Below are positions 19,986 to 31,722 of a stretch of 64,000 nucleotides of DNA, one piece after another; the first letter of the stretch is position 1; each line of letters opens with the position of its first letter. The notes beneath the pieces were generated by a model. The model was given only the letters and a program-made list of their open reading frames with translations. It did no database searches and was not told the origin of the DNA. Both the position numbers and the translations under genes were made by a program. Origin of the DNA: Moniliella sp. 'wahieum' (Eukaryota; Basidiomycota; Moniliellomycetes; Moniliellales; Moniliellaceae); the NCBI GenBank assembly GCA_003971905.1, contig RSEE01000112.1, forward strand, positions 130,333 to 194,332, read 5' to 3'.

Positions 19986-22619
19986 ATGTCCGACCGACGG
20001 GAGTGCGCCGCCGTCAACCTCAGCCTCGTGCGCACCATCTCCCCCCGCCCGTCGCGCAGCCACAGCCACAGCCCGCACGTGCGCCACCAGCGCCGCCCGC
20101 CGCGGACGCAAGAGCGGCAGCCCGCCCTCCTCCACCCCCAGTCCCCGCGTCCGCCCCGGCCCCCACGGCCCGTCCCACGAACCCGAAAGCGACAGCTCGC
20201 CCTCCCCGCCCCACAGCTATCTTTCCCGCCGACGCGACCTCGACCTGTCTCCCCACCGCGGCCCAAGGGTCCATGTGGTCAGTGCGCCTGCGTCGCGGGT
20301 CCCGTCGCGGCGGCGTCGCCGGCGCTCCTCGTGCGCGAGCGCGAGCGCGAGGAAGCCGGGCCGGAAGAACGGAGGAAGTCACGGTTGCGCAGTCCGCGTG
20401 TGTCGAGTATGCGTGCTATATCGCCCCGCCACATTTACCAGATGAGTCCCGGCAGTCACTTACGATCGACGTATGCGTCGCCCGGGTCGTCGCCGTCCTT
20501 GCCGCCCGGAAGGGCGGTGCACACGCACCTCAGTCCTCTCCTCGCCGAGCGGGCACGAAGCACAAGTCCATTACCGCGTAGCCAGGCGTCGGCTTGGTAC
20601 GCCCGCGCGATCGGGCCGGGGCCGTCGCGCATCTCGGCCTTGGCGCGAGAGCCGCCGACCAATGCGGATTCTACCCCGACGGGCACCACGAGTGGCGGGA
20701 GCGGCGCAGCGTCCGATACGGACGACTTGCGTAAGCCCCCGGAAATTATTGAGCCCAAGCAGGAAGCAAAAGACAGTGGGGCGCGAGAGGCAAAGCAGGA
20801 GGAAACGGTCGCCGCCGATCGGTCCCCTTCGTTGGCAGGTACGTACTGGTTTCTTTCCTTACCGTCCTGTGAGCCGAACCCCAGGAGAACTGACGCGCTG
20901 ACGGTTGTTGGATCGATAGGGATGTCCTACTTTTCTCACAGTATGTTCCGGGACGAAGTCCCCAATTCGCCGTCTCGGTTGGGTGACTTTGCCGCCTCGT
21001 CCATTCGCGGCACGCCCGAGGAAGAGGAGGCTCCGATGACGCTGGACCTAGAGGGCAAGTCGGAACCGCAATCACCAGGGAAACGGTACGGGCCTTCGTT
21101 GGCCGCCAACGAGGAGATCACAATGTTGTTGGCTGCCAGCTCGGAAGCGGACAAACAGACGCACAGCACTCCCTCAACACAGGTACCACCCCCGTCTCTC
21201 CGCAGCCACGAAGACGTCTACCCGTCCCCCCGCCCTTCGGCTTTGGCGTATCCAGAATGGTCCCTTCCTGGCGCCTCGTCGTTGCGAGCTCCGGCCCCGA
21301 CACCGGGAGCATCAACCTCGACTGCGAAGCCCCCGTCGGCACCTTCATCTCGGAGTAAGGAGAAGTTGGTGCCTCCCCCCGCGGCATCCGTGACTTCGCC
21401 TTCTATGGTAGGCTATCCTTTCTATTCGCGTTCGCAGCTCTCTGCCCCGCTAGTGTGGGAGATGGAGGGAAGTACGGCACCTTCGTCTGGGGTGCTGCCT
21501 CGACCAGCAACGCCACTACCAACGCAAACGCCAATGCCAATACTAATACTAATGCTCATGCCCATGCCAATGTCAATACCAATCTCCATGTCAGTGCCAA
21601 TCCCAATGTCAATGCGCTTGCATCCAAACCCAGTCCGCCCCTTCCTGCGAGTGGGCAGGGATGGTACTACCCAGCCCCCGGGGTATCCCAGCAAGCGCAC
21701 GACGCTCTCTTGCCGTCACGGCCGCTGCGCACGAGAAGATGCACGGACCAAAACGGAGGCGATCGGCCGCGGGAGGTGGAACGCCGTCGCCTTCGCCCCA
21801 ACGGAAGCGCGAGCCCACACAGTATCCTTGCCCAGTATGTCGCGAAACGTTTCCCCGCCAGCGCGAATTGACGGTGCATATGAATGTGCACACGCCCCAG
21901 GTGACCAGCGAGCGTGCAAGCGCTCTGCCCAAAGTCACCCTGTCACCCAAGGACTCCAAACTGGAAAAGAACAAGGACAAGCAATGGGGCCCAGCCACGA
22001 GTACAGGTACGGGTCCGGGTAGGGGACGGGTACAGGTACAGGTACGGGTACACGTATGGGTCCGGGTACGGGCACAGGTACGGGTGCAGGGGAAAAAGCG
22101 CATGCGTGTCCGGAATGCAACAAGCACTTTTCGCGTCGGTCGGATTTAGCTCGGCACATGCGAATCCACTCGAACGAGCGACCGTTTGTGTGTGAGGTAG
22201 CGTCGTGTGGCAAGACGTTTATTCAACGATCGGCATTGACGGTGCACAGTCGGGTGCACACGGGCGAACGACCGCACCAATGCGAAGAACCGGGGTGCAA
22301 CAAAAGTTTTAGTGATTCCTCCTCGTTGGCACGCCACCGTCGGACCCATTCGGGCAACCGGCCTCATGCATGTGCCTTCCCCGGATGCGGCAAACAATTT
22401 ACCCGTCGCACCACGCTCAATCGCCATGTCCGCGTGCACGACGAATCGTTGCGGCAGATGGGACTGCCGCTCCAGGCCGCCTTACCCCCGTCGGCTCGGA
22501 GGAGGAGGAAGAAGAGACGAAGACGAAGACGAAGACGAAGAGCACGAGGGGGAAGGCACGAACCCACCACCCCGGACCCAGCGCCACGCCAAGCAGGCAA
22601 GACCAAGTCGCGGGCGTAG
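19986..22619 (+). CDS. C2H2 zinc-finger transcription factor
   Basis: A long Ser/Pro/Arg-rich N-terminus precedes zinc fingers: one at about 21827-21893 ([21 protein letters not shown]) and four in tandem at about 22098-22440 ([21 protein letters not shown] and following, with TGERPH-type linkers). The C-terminus is very basic ([14 protein letters not shown]). Start chosen at MSDRREC (19986). A GT-AG intron at 20839-20919 joins LAG to MSYFSH; its 81 bases are an open multiple of three, so retention would add 27 residues. Between 21400 and 22060 the open frame steps three times in the direction of a missing base, each time in short tandem repeats (AATGCC/AATACT repeats at 21527-21615; GGTACGGGTACAGG-type repeats at 22005-22085). 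DNA-binding regulator; targets unknown. Confidence 0.87.
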
Positions 22620-24319
22620 AGGCCGCGGCCCGCCCCCCCCCCGGCAGGAACGGCGCACCACGACCGCTCTCACTCGGACGCCGAGGCGGCACTGATGCTC
22701 ATGCAGGCTGCTGGCGCCGGGCGAGGCTTTCCCTGGAGCGCGCTGGGATGGAGCTGGGCTTGGCAGACCAAAGACAAGGGCAAGGCTTGTTAGACCATAT
22801 TCTCTCGGCCGCCGAGCAGGCCGAGGAGGCGAAACGGACTAGGGAAAGGTGAGGTGAGGCGGCGAGGCGACGAGGCCACCTGATCTACCAATCTGCCGAT
22901 CTGCCGTAGATCTGCGATGCGGACGAGAGAGGCGGCGTGAATGCGAAAAAATGTGGATAGTTGGCATTGTACGCGGGCATGGGCTACAGGCTAAAGTGTA
23001 AAGTGTAAGTACAACTAGAAAATAGCGATGGTAGGCCCTATCGCCGTTAACGACAAGACAGCAGAAGGGCGCAAGAGACAGGAAGAAAGGAGCGAAGAAA
23101 GAGGGAGGGTGGGGGGCGGCTTGGGGGGGCATGTGAGCGGGAGAGAGACCAACCCCACGGGCAGCAAAGGCTACTAGATGTAGGGCTGCTCCCCCGTGGA
23201 CCCTGGGCTGATGGCCATCGCCTTGGTGGCCCACAATGGATCCCGTCTTAGTACCCACCAGGGCCAGCCGGGATACGAAACAAACGTTTGTTGAAGATTG
23301 GACGAGAGATAATACACATCACGACCATCAACAAGTAACAGGCAGACACAATGCCTGTCGGTCTCACGACCAACTATATATGTGCGAGACTGGAGTCCCT
23401 TCACATGCACACACAAGAACGAAGAAGAAGGGTAAGCCGGTACGTCAAGCCGGTGTATATGGTCAATTGTGGTGGTGTGGGCAGCGGCCCTCGCCCCAAA
23501 TGGGGGGGACTGCGCCGCCAAGCTACCCATGAGGAGGTAAGTGGTGGAGGAGGGGGAGGGGGGGGGGGGCACGGGGGCACGTGAACGCAGGATCGCGTAT
23601 GCAACGGTGAACGGATGAAGGTGAACGGATGAAGGTTGAACGGATGAAGGGAACGGATGAAGGTTGAACGGATGAAGGTTGAACTGACCAATCGTCCAGG
23701 CAACATCAGTATCGGATCGTGAAGCTTGAAATGAAGCGGGCGTGAAAATGAAGCGGGGGGGGTATAGTCGCCGCGGTTGATGAAAAAGACCCAAGTTGTA
23801 TGGGACAATTGAGAGGAGACATGGCACTGTGATGTAGGAATCGAAGGGAGGATCTGGAAGCGAGAGGAGAATGCGTTCGTGTTGGCGTCAGTCTTTCAGA
23901 TGAATAGGAAACGGTAATAGAGCAAGGCAGGGGGTTGAAAAGGGAAGATATGTGGGTTGATGTGGGATGGAGGAAAGAGGCGGGAGGTAGATACGAGGTG
24001 GGCCAGTGAATATAGGCCTACACTGATCGGCGGCGGTCTGGCTAGCAAATCCATAGCAGCCGGATATAAAAGAAAAAGAAAAAAAGAAGGGGCGTAAAGA
24101 GGAAAAGGTGGTCCAGTTCCGATGCAGCCATACGGATCCTCCTACTGTACTAACAGGGAGACCACTCGTTCGTAGCGCAGGTCCGTTTCCGATCCAGCTG
24201 CCCCAGAAGCCGAACCCGACGGATCGGGCATGGTACCGTCCAGACCAAGCACTACCACCGCCGCTTTGTTCTCCCTCTTGGACGGCTTCCCTTTCCGACC
24301 CAAACGGGTGGCCGACAAG
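22620..24319. other. Intergenic region between zinc-finger genes
   Basis: About 1.7 kb between convergent genes. It holds the G-rich stretch at 23540-23575 and the minisatellite at 23609-23684. ORFs here are short and compositional. Confidence 0.45.
23609..23684 (+). repeat. Minisatellite, GAACGGATGAAGGTT unit
   Basis: Five copies of GAACGGATGAAGG separated by 0-2 bases. A looser relative (GAACGGTGAACGGGTGAAGG) occurs near 39195. Confidence 0.85.
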
Positions 24320-25248
24320 CTACTCAGGTCCGGCAGCTTGTCGCGACAGAGGATCCGATTTCAATGGCGTCGTAAAGCGTCGGATCGAGGGAAGGCTTTG
24401 CCACAGCTTGGCACAGTACGGTTTGTCGCCCGTCTGCAGTTCAGAGGTGGTCGCATCAGCAGTCCGTCGCTTGTGGGTTGTCCCACACATGCCATGACAA
24501 GCAAGCAAGCAACCAGGGAAGCAAGCACGCAACGAACAAGGGGGAGTGGAATGGATTGAAGGAATAGGGGAGGGGAGGGGGGCGTACGTGACTGCGCGCA
24601 TGGCGTTGCAAGTCGTGTTTGCGGGAAAAAGTACGGTTGCACGTGGACAAACGAAGGGTTTGAGATTAATGTGGCTGCGGAAGTGGGCTTTGAGGTTGTA
24701 CGAGCGGTTCTTGGGGAACACTTTGGCGCAGTTGGGGAACGGACAGAAAGTGGCGGCGGGACGAATAGGCTGTGTGGTTGGGTCATACCCCAGGAAGCGA
24801 GCAGCGTCTCGGTTTCGTCGGCTAGCAAGGGGAAATGGGAAGATGAGAGGGGGGAAGGGGAAGGGGAGGGGGAGGAGGAGGAGACCATGGGGAACGATGA
24901 GAGGGAGTGGGAGTGTGGGCCCAACTGGCCCACCGTAGCGGTCAAAGTGTCTGGGAGAAAAGGGAGCCAGAACGAGAGAAAGAGAAGAGGGTCGTACAGC
25001 GGAACTCGCATCCACTCGGTTCCTTCTGGCAGTACGACGGTTCAAAACGTTTCTTCACTCTGCTGCATGCCGAACAACGGTGGCCTCTCGGGATCAAGGG
25101 CGTTGGGGGGACAAGTTGAGCGGGCTGTGATCGAGGTCGAAGCGCAGGTACTCGTACTGAGCAACTCTGATCCAGGGCTGAAGGAGGAATCGCTTCCGTG
25201 GGCGGACGTGAGCAAAGGATTGTTCTCCATCGCAGACGGAGGAATCAT
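24320..25248 (-). CDS. C2H2 zinc-finger transcription factor
   Basis: Three fingers at the C-terminus on the minus strand: FCPFPNCAKVFPKNRSYNLK with HFRSH, then STCNRTFSRKHDLQRHARSH, then after an intron TGDKPYCAKCGKAFPRSDAL. The RKHDLQRH and ARSDAL-type pattern is typical of fungal Ser/Pro-rich regulators (Crz1-like arrangement). The intron has GTACGC at about 24584 and ends TGCAG near 24437. Upstream is a Ser/Pro-rich region in changing frames. Start at 25248 (MIPPSAMENNPLL) is the most plausible ATG, but a 5' intron ending CAG just before GTTTGGCTA is possible. Frame breaks: near 25040, 24950, 24790, 24640 and 24410. The end at 24320 assumes one more missing base; otherwise the protein stops at 24361. 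Confidence 0.78.
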
Positions 25249-27493
25249 GTCTAGTAGCCAAACCTGCCGTTTATGAGCGTTAGTGTACATGCACGCGCTT
25301 GTCACGTCAACGGACGGGATGAGATCCCATATGCGAAAACACAAGAAAACGTACGTTGTCCCCAGTGGCGCATCAAGAGAGAGGGAGGCAGGGTCAAGGA
25401 AAGTCCGTTGAGGGGCATGGTCGCGGGTCGTTCAAGGCGTCAAGAAGGCGTGGCTGTGCGTGAGAGAGAAAGATGGTGGTGGGATGTCGAAGAGAAGTTG
25501 CTGGGAGGGGAAAAGGTTGCACCACCACCATAATTACACCCGTTTCGGGTTCAGGGGCTTTAAGGGTATATCTTGGTTTTTGTGGCTTGGCGCACAGGCC
25601 CCGCGATCCCAGTGTGCGCCCCTATAGGACTCCTGAGACTGCCCCTCTCGCCCGGCTGTGACATGTCATTAATCAGTGCGACAAGTGAGCCGCTGAGGCT
25701 TACCGCTGCTTGGAGGGACGGTGTCTCGCTTAGAGACCTCGGCCGCCAGGCCCAATCGCTGTGATCGAGTATTCACGGCAGCTCGCAATCAAGCTTCTAG
25801 CTTCAAGCATCAAGCCTCACAAGCTTACTTGGTTTCATTGCGGCTTTCCTCCCTCCTCCCTCCTCCCTCCTCCCTCCTGCTGCAATACCTTCCTTATCAG
25901 ACATGCAAAACTTACAATCCAGCAAGGCCGAAGCTCTCTAGAAAAGATGCTGGGTGGAGCAGGTGGACTCTCTCATCGATCTCATCGATCATCCCCCCCC
26001 CCGCGTTTTCATTAGCCTGAGTCATATACATAGGTCATACGATCTCATCGAGATCTCATCCCACTACCCCATTGGGCGTGTGTGGCCTCGGCTCTACCTC
26101 TCTCTTCTCCTACGCCACATCGTCGTTCCTCCTGCGTCAGCCAGAGCGCCACGACTACGTCAGCAGGAGTCAGGAGAGCCCATCCTGTCCATCCCTTCAA
26201 CGACTAGTTGGAGGAAAAGAGCAACCTACTACTAGTATAACTGGAGTAACCCTCAACCTTCCTGCGCTCGCTCTTGGTTTTGTCATGCACATCGTGTTTT
26301 CGGTGCCTGTCCGCTAACACTGACATTCGCAAGTCCGGGTGCTGCATCATCGATTCCACAGCCGCCGCGCTGGCCGCTCAGGCCAGGCGCTAAACCAATA
26401 AACGTTGCAATCCCTCCGCCGGCTCGGCTAAGGGGAAGTGAGAGGAGATGGTGGTGCAGTTCATTCATGAGTCCGAAGCAGACTGGTAGATATAGCAGGG
26501 GAGAGAAAGAGAGTAGGTGCCTGAGCTGAACATGTAGCCATGTGGTCTGATTTATGTGCCCACGCTGGCAGGCTCACCTCATCGATCATCTCGACTCGAG
26601 GCCTACATGTGCCCCTTGATCGCAATGCACATGCGAGCTCTTCTCCTTGCCGTTTTCCCCCCGCTGAAGAGGGAATCCGCCGTCTGAATCGTACACCGTG
26701 GGGACTGCCCCCTGCTCCCAAACGTGCCTTGTGCCTGCTAACGTACTTCCGCATCCTCCTTATGGGGACCATGAAAGTAGAGCGAATGTGAAGATGGAAA
26801 AAGAAAGGCAAACTAAGGGTTAGAAGTTGCCTGCGGTCGGCACAGTCGGTGTACTATGCGACTGGGCACGTTTGACCGGTGTCTCTCCATCAGCAGCAGG
26901 GCTAGTACTCCCACACCACACTTTGGTTCGCTTCCTTCGGTCGTCAAGGCGATGGCAGGACAGGCCAGCCGCCAAGCCTTAGGTGAACAAGGTGCTGGTG
27001 GTGCATCTCGCGGAAGCGGCTGCTGGGGGGCTAGATGGAGGTGGCCATTGACGGGCAAGTGGGAGGTGACCGGTGAAAGTTGCAAGCGTGCTCAATTGTC
27101 GATCGGAGGGGAACGCAACGAAACACGAAACACGTGGCTTGGAGCGTCGACAGGGGGCAAAGCGGGGAGGAAGCAGCTCTGCTGGTGGCCGGTGGCCGGT
27201 GGACTTCGGGCCATGGCTCGGGCCCTGCAGTGTGCCCCTGTGCTGCGCCCAAAGATAGGGGCTCGGTGGGCGTTGGGGTTCCATCGACGCGTATATTCTC
27301 CCATCCGCCCACTCGTTTTCTCCCACGCGTCGACTGAAGGATTATGCCGGTGACGCAGACAGGGAATGAATGGAGGATCAGTCGGATGATTGGATGATCC
27401 ACCATCCGCACTTCCCTTGCGTTTTCCCACCCGCCTCCCATTGGTCTGGGTCTGGGTGTGCCTACTACTAGTGACTCTCCACCCGCACGCAGC
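25249..27493. other. Intergenic region
   Basis: About 2.2 kb. Seen: TCAAGCTTCTAGCTTCAAGC-type heptad remnants near 25790-25830, a CCTCCCTCCTCC run (25850-25880), ATCTCATCGAT repeats (25972-26060). No coding family recognised; the region from about 27000 should contain the promoter of the HAD gene. Confidence 0.45.
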
Positions 27494-28282
27494 ATGCCCC
27501 ACGCCGTACTGCTCGACGTGTCCTGCCTCGTCGGCAGCCCCGCCGCCGAGCTCGCGGAGCTAGAGCGCGAACTTAGCTTGCCGCCCGCCTGGCTCCGCGC
27601 CGCGCTCGCCTCCCACGGGCACACCAGCGTCCTGGCCCAGCTCGAGCGCGGCCAACTGACATACGACCTGGCCCTACCGCTGCTCGAGTACGAGTTGAAC
27701 AACCACACCCTCGTCCGCGCACCTACCAAAACCTCCTTGCCACCTGCTGCACGGGGTCCGCTCCCCCTGCCCCTCCGCCCACCTGGACACCGGCCGGATT
27801 GACCCGGGGCGCGTGCTGCGCGTCCTGCTCCGTGCCCAAGCGCACTGCCACCCATTTGCCCTGCGTACCGTTCGCCGCTTGCGCAAGGCAGGCGTGCTCG
27901 TAGGCGTGGTGGGCAACACGTTGCCCTGCCGCCTTCCAATTGGTCGTCGGCAGACGCAGACGCAGACGCATATGTAGACGCAGGGCGAGGCCTGGCGCCA
28001 CTGCTGCACAAGCAAGTGGACATGCTACTTCTCAGTCACCAAGTGAGTGCGCGTGCGCCCTCGGCCCAGTTTCGCACGCTCCTCCGTCGCTCCTTGGCCT
28101 TGCACGCCGTCGCGCCTTCCCAAACTATCTTTCTCACTGCTACTGGCACACATGTACCCCCCCTGCGCGAGATGGGATTCCACACCCTCCTCGCTTCGGA
28201 CTTTCCTCTTGCCCTCGACCGCTTGCTCACGTTTTTCCCCCACCTGCCTTCGTCGGCATGGACGTCGGACCCGCGGTTGTAA
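27494..28282 (+). CDS. HAD-superfamily hydrolase, epoxide-hydrolase N-domain / ACAD10-like
   Basis: Seen in order: motif I strand AVLLDVSCLVGSP (the first Asp of DxD is present, the second position is Ser, unlike a classical phosphatase), then ELERELSLPPAWLRAALASH and LERGQLTYDLALPLLEYEL, which follow the cap pattern of soluble epoxide hydrolase N-terminal-type HAD proteins. Next RTVRRLRKAGVLVGVVGNT (motif II strand), LLSHQVSARAPSAQFRTLL and PSQTIFLTATGTHVPPLREMG (motif III/IV region). The usual DD after IFL is replaced by TA. Frame changes at about 27720-27790 and 27950-28010. Loss of both Asp pairs suggests either a non-phosphatase member or errors. About 235-260 residues if repaired. Confidence 0.7.
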
Positions 28283-29559
28283 TAGTCATCGGTCGCAAGT
28301 CACCAAGTCTTTTCCCCCTTGCCTGTTGCCCGTTGTCCCTTGCCCGTGGTCCCTTGCACCTTGTTCGTTGTCCCTTGGCCCTTGGCACGCTCACATACTG
28401 CACACATCCTGTACTGTCGTCACGCTCTTACGTCTTAATCCGATCTTTTGCCTACGCCCCCTGCACCCCCTGCCTCTGGGAAGCGACGACGTTCCACGTT
28501 CCACTCGCAACAATGGTAGTAGTACGGTAGTACGTTGGTTGGTTGGTAGTCCACATACGGGACTCGGGCACAAGTTGTAAGCTATTATAGCTTGCGTTTC
28601 CTGTTCTTGCTTTTCTCAGCGCTCAGCTTCCGAACCCACAAGTCCATCATATGTCACACTAATCCTACACTGCTCTCCCGGCCCGCAGTGTTCAACGTTC
28701 ACTTACCCAAAGCGAGATCCCTCACACTGTTCCAAGGAACGGGGAATGGGTTATGGTCTCCCCCCCCACAGACAGGACCGAGTGCATACTTCGTACTTCC
28801 CGACTACCGTCTCCGAGCGGAACCGCGGGGTAGAACCAGGACGAAGGGGTAGAGAGGGCGGTAGGATCTTGGTCCTACCAGCCCGACCGTCACTTCAGTT
28901 TTCTGCACTCGTTCTTGATCCCCTTTGACTTGGCTCTGGCCAGGCAAGGAGACCTGTGCCCTATGCACCTCGGTGCCAGCCCGCGCACTCTTGTGTCACA
29001 TGCCATGGTCTGCAGGTCTGCTGCCCCGCGCGAAAACCTACTCACCTACTCTCCCAGAGCCTTACCTGTCGTGCGAGCAGGAGCGTCCCAAGCTCGTTCA
29101 ACAGACCAAACCGGGACGGGGGCACGGTTACCGGTCCCGGTACTGCTGTTCAGGCCTGACCCTGATCTACTGCATGGCCACGCGGTCGGAACTCAACAGT
29201 ACTCACCTACTATACTACATTGCCTTGTCAGTTGTCTACCTTGCCAGTTGCCGCTCGACGCCCATGACATATGCATGTGACACCCCTCACAATTCCCACC
29301 TCGACTCGGATGGATCCCTGTTGACGCGTGGGGTCCAGCGGGACTCTACCTTGCACCTCACTGTCAGCAGGGTAGAACCGCACGAAGCAGCGTGTAAAGG
29401 CGGGATGCGACCCCCCCCCCCCCCCCCCCCCCGCCCCCGCTTTTGGCACCTACTTCTTGGGCTGGGCAGTGTAACATTCAGTGGCTCCTGTATTCCCTCA
29501 TCATTGCTCTGGTTCCCTCTATCTTCCTTCTGGGTTGGCCCTTGCGTACAACAGGTTGC
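28283..29559. other. Intergenic region with a long C run
   Basis: CCCTTG-type repeats at 28305-28390 (TTGCCCGTTGTCCCTTGCCC), no recognised gene. A run of 22 C follows at 29411. Confidence 0.45.
29411..29432 (+). repeat. Homopolymer of 22 C
   Basis: Uninterrupted C run followed by GCCCCCG. Such tracts are unstable in replication and in base calling; true length is uncertain. Confidence 0.85.
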
Positions 29560-30570
29560 CTACCCCGTCATCGCGTTTGCGACCACGCAGGCGCACTAGG
29601 ACCAGTTTGTCAGTCAGTCGTCAGTCGTCAGTCGTCATCGTGTGCAGTTGGCTTTTGGCTATTGTTTGGCAGCCAAGGCGCGCTCAGAACCAACGTACCA
29701 TCATGCAACTTGTTTCGAATCTCCTCCACGGCGCGAACCTTGTCCCCCTTCTGGGGCGGGGGGGTCTTACCGTTCTTTTCATTCTTGCCGTTCTTGTCCT
29801 TATCGTTCTTGTCGTTCTTGCCGTTCTTGCCCTTCCCGCGCGGCTGGAGCAGCGCCTCAAGCGAATCAAAGTAACTCTGCATCAGCAGGTCAAACAAGTG
29901 CGGTGCATAGGGGTGGGTCGAACTAAATGCTCGCTCTAGCACATATAGGTCCACCGCCTTGTCCTCCGCCAACGTCGATTGCCCCGCCAACCCAAAATCA
30001 ATCACTACCACTTGCAATGCGCCCTGACGCCGACGCACAAGTAAGTTGGACGTGGTCAAATCCCCATGAACCAAGTTGGCCGCATGCAGCTGCGCCACCG
30101 TCGCACCCACTTGTCGCATCAGCTCTTCTTGCTCCCCAGCAGCGGTACAACCACCTCCTCTTCTTCCTCTTCCTCTGCTTCTGCCCCTCCTGTTGGTGTT
30201 GGGTTTGGTGTTGCTGGTGGTCCGCCTGCGCAGGCGGGACCAAGCTACCGCCGCGCTCGGCCTCATGGGGAGCGCCGAGCGCCGCGCGCACCGTCGGGCC
30301 CCGCACCGGCTCGAGGGCCAAGATGCCACTGGCTGGATCTACAGCATACACGGCCGGGACGGGGATAGCGGCTTTGGCAGCGCGCTGGAGCGCACGCGCT
30401 TCGGCCGCCGTGCGCGCGGCTGTCAGACGCCCGTCGAGCACTGGGTGGCGGTACGTCTTGGTAAACCGGTGCTTGAGGATCGCAGGCCGCGCTTCCCACA
30501 GCGTGCCGAGGTACACGCGCCCCTCGGCGCCCTGCTGCAGCAGCTGGCTGGTTCCGAGCAGCGCCTCCAT
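29560..30570 (-). CDS. BUD32: BUD32-like kinase/ATPase of the EKC/KEOPS complex
   Basis: Partner of Kae1 in making t6A37 on tRNAs that read ANN codons. Minus strand from the ATG at 30570 (MEALLGTSQLLQQGAEGRVY): glycine-poor loop, ILKHRFTKTYRHPVLD with the ATP lysine, LTAARTAAEARALQRA, PVPAVYAVD, then the catalytic loop LVHGDLTTSNLLV, IDFGLAGQS in place of DFG, and the diagnostic EDKAVDLYVLERAFSSTHP. A Lys/Asn/Asp repeat (GKNGKNDKNDKDKNGKN) sits before the end. A phase-1 intron (29596-29698, GTACGT...CTAG) leads to a last exon reading RLRGRKR, the BUD32 C-terminal tail; stop at 29560-29562 if one extra base near 29570 is ignored. Without that intron the frame ends at 29628 in unrelated sequence. 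A frame break lies at about 30150-30200 in a Gln/Arg-rich insert. Confidence 0.9.
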
Positions 30571-31038
30571 CGCCGATACGCAGCAGGTGCGATGGTGGGG
30601 GTGGTGCGGAGCGTTCGGCGGCACCCCGCCCTCCAATGGGGGAAGCAGGAAAGCACCAAACTTAATCTTGAAGGCGCACACAACAGGGCCCCATCGGTGC
30701 AACGCCTCACATGTCACGTGTCATCCATCATCTAAATCACTGGGGAGGCCCATTCTGGACACGTGATGTGACAGCCGTCGAAGCATGGGTGTGATGTGTG
30801 ACATGTGATGCGCACTGGTTGATGGGCAAGGCATGGGGCCAACCCTATTGCGCCCAACCCTGCTGAGGGCAGCAGCAGGGTTAGTGTGCTGCACGGCCCC
30901 TGTGCCAGACGGGTCATTTATTGCGGCGTGGCTGGCCGTGCGCTGCGGAAGTGACCCAAGCGGCGGCGCTCGGTGAGCTCTCGCGCCTAGACACCCGCCC
31001 GCCCGCCTCGCCGCCCCACCCGACCAACTAGAAGCAAG
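30571..31038. promoter_or_regulatory. Divergent promoter region, BUD32 / eL24
   Basis: 468 bases between outward-facing starts of two translation genes. CACATGTCACGTGTCA-like palindromic steps (30706-30722) and CACGTGATGTGACA (30759-30772) contain CACGTG cores, a candidate bHLH or CBF1-type site. Role inferred only. Confidence 0.45.
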
Positions 31039-31722
31039 ATGAAGGTGCGTATTGCCAGCGCCTCGGCCGTCCTGTCCTGAGCGGAGTTTCGCGCGTGTCC
31101 TCCGCGTCCTTGTCCTCCGCCCCCCCGGGCCCGGTCGAGGGGAAAAAGAGGAGTGGAGAGGAGTGGAGAGGAGTGGAGTGGAGGAGAGGAGTGCGTCACG
31201 CCCCCACCTGGACACAGGCTAACCCCCACCTGGATTCTGGATTTGCGTCACGTAGGTTGAGACGGACTCGTTCTCGCTGCGCAAGGTGTACCCGAGCCGA
31301 GGCCGGCTGTTTGTCCGCTCGGGCGACGGCAAGGTGTACCGGTTCAACTCGCACAGACGGAGCAGCTGTTCCTGCAGCGCAAGAACCCGCGCAAGATTGC
31401 CTGGACGGTCTACTTCCGCCGGATGCACAAGAAGGGCATTTCGGAGGAAGTGGCCAAGAAGCGTTCGCGCAAGACGGTCAAGCACCAGCGTGGCGTTGTC
31501 GGCCTCTCCTTGGCTGACATCCAGGCTAAGCGGAACCAGAAACCCGAGGTTCGCTCGGCCGCTCGCGACGCGGCCAAGTCCAAGTCCAAGGAGGAGAAGA
31601 AGGCCCGTGCCGAGGCCCGCAAGGAGGCTAAGAAGGCTGGCACCGCCCCTGGCCCCAAGCTCTCCAAGCAGCAGATGAAGGGCGCTGCCGCGGGCGTCGG
31701 CAAGAACTTTAAGAGCGTTTAA
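31039..31722 (+). CDS. RPL24: 60S ribosomal protein eL24
   Basis: Large-subunit protein. Start codon exon ATGAAG (31039-31044), a 211-base phase-0 intron (31045-31255, GTGCGT...CGTAG), then [20 protein letters not shown]. The family core [39 protein letters not shown] and [17 protein letters not shown] follows, then the Lys/Glu/Ala-rich tail to the TAA at 31720-31722. A first exon of only two codons is usual for fungal RPL24. The frame breaks once, near 31355: FNSH then TEQLFLQRK requires one more base (CACAGACGG where CACAAGACGG would fit). Since the protein is universal and required for normal growth, this is the clearest sign that a base is missing from the sequence rather than from the genome. 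Confidence 0.96.
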
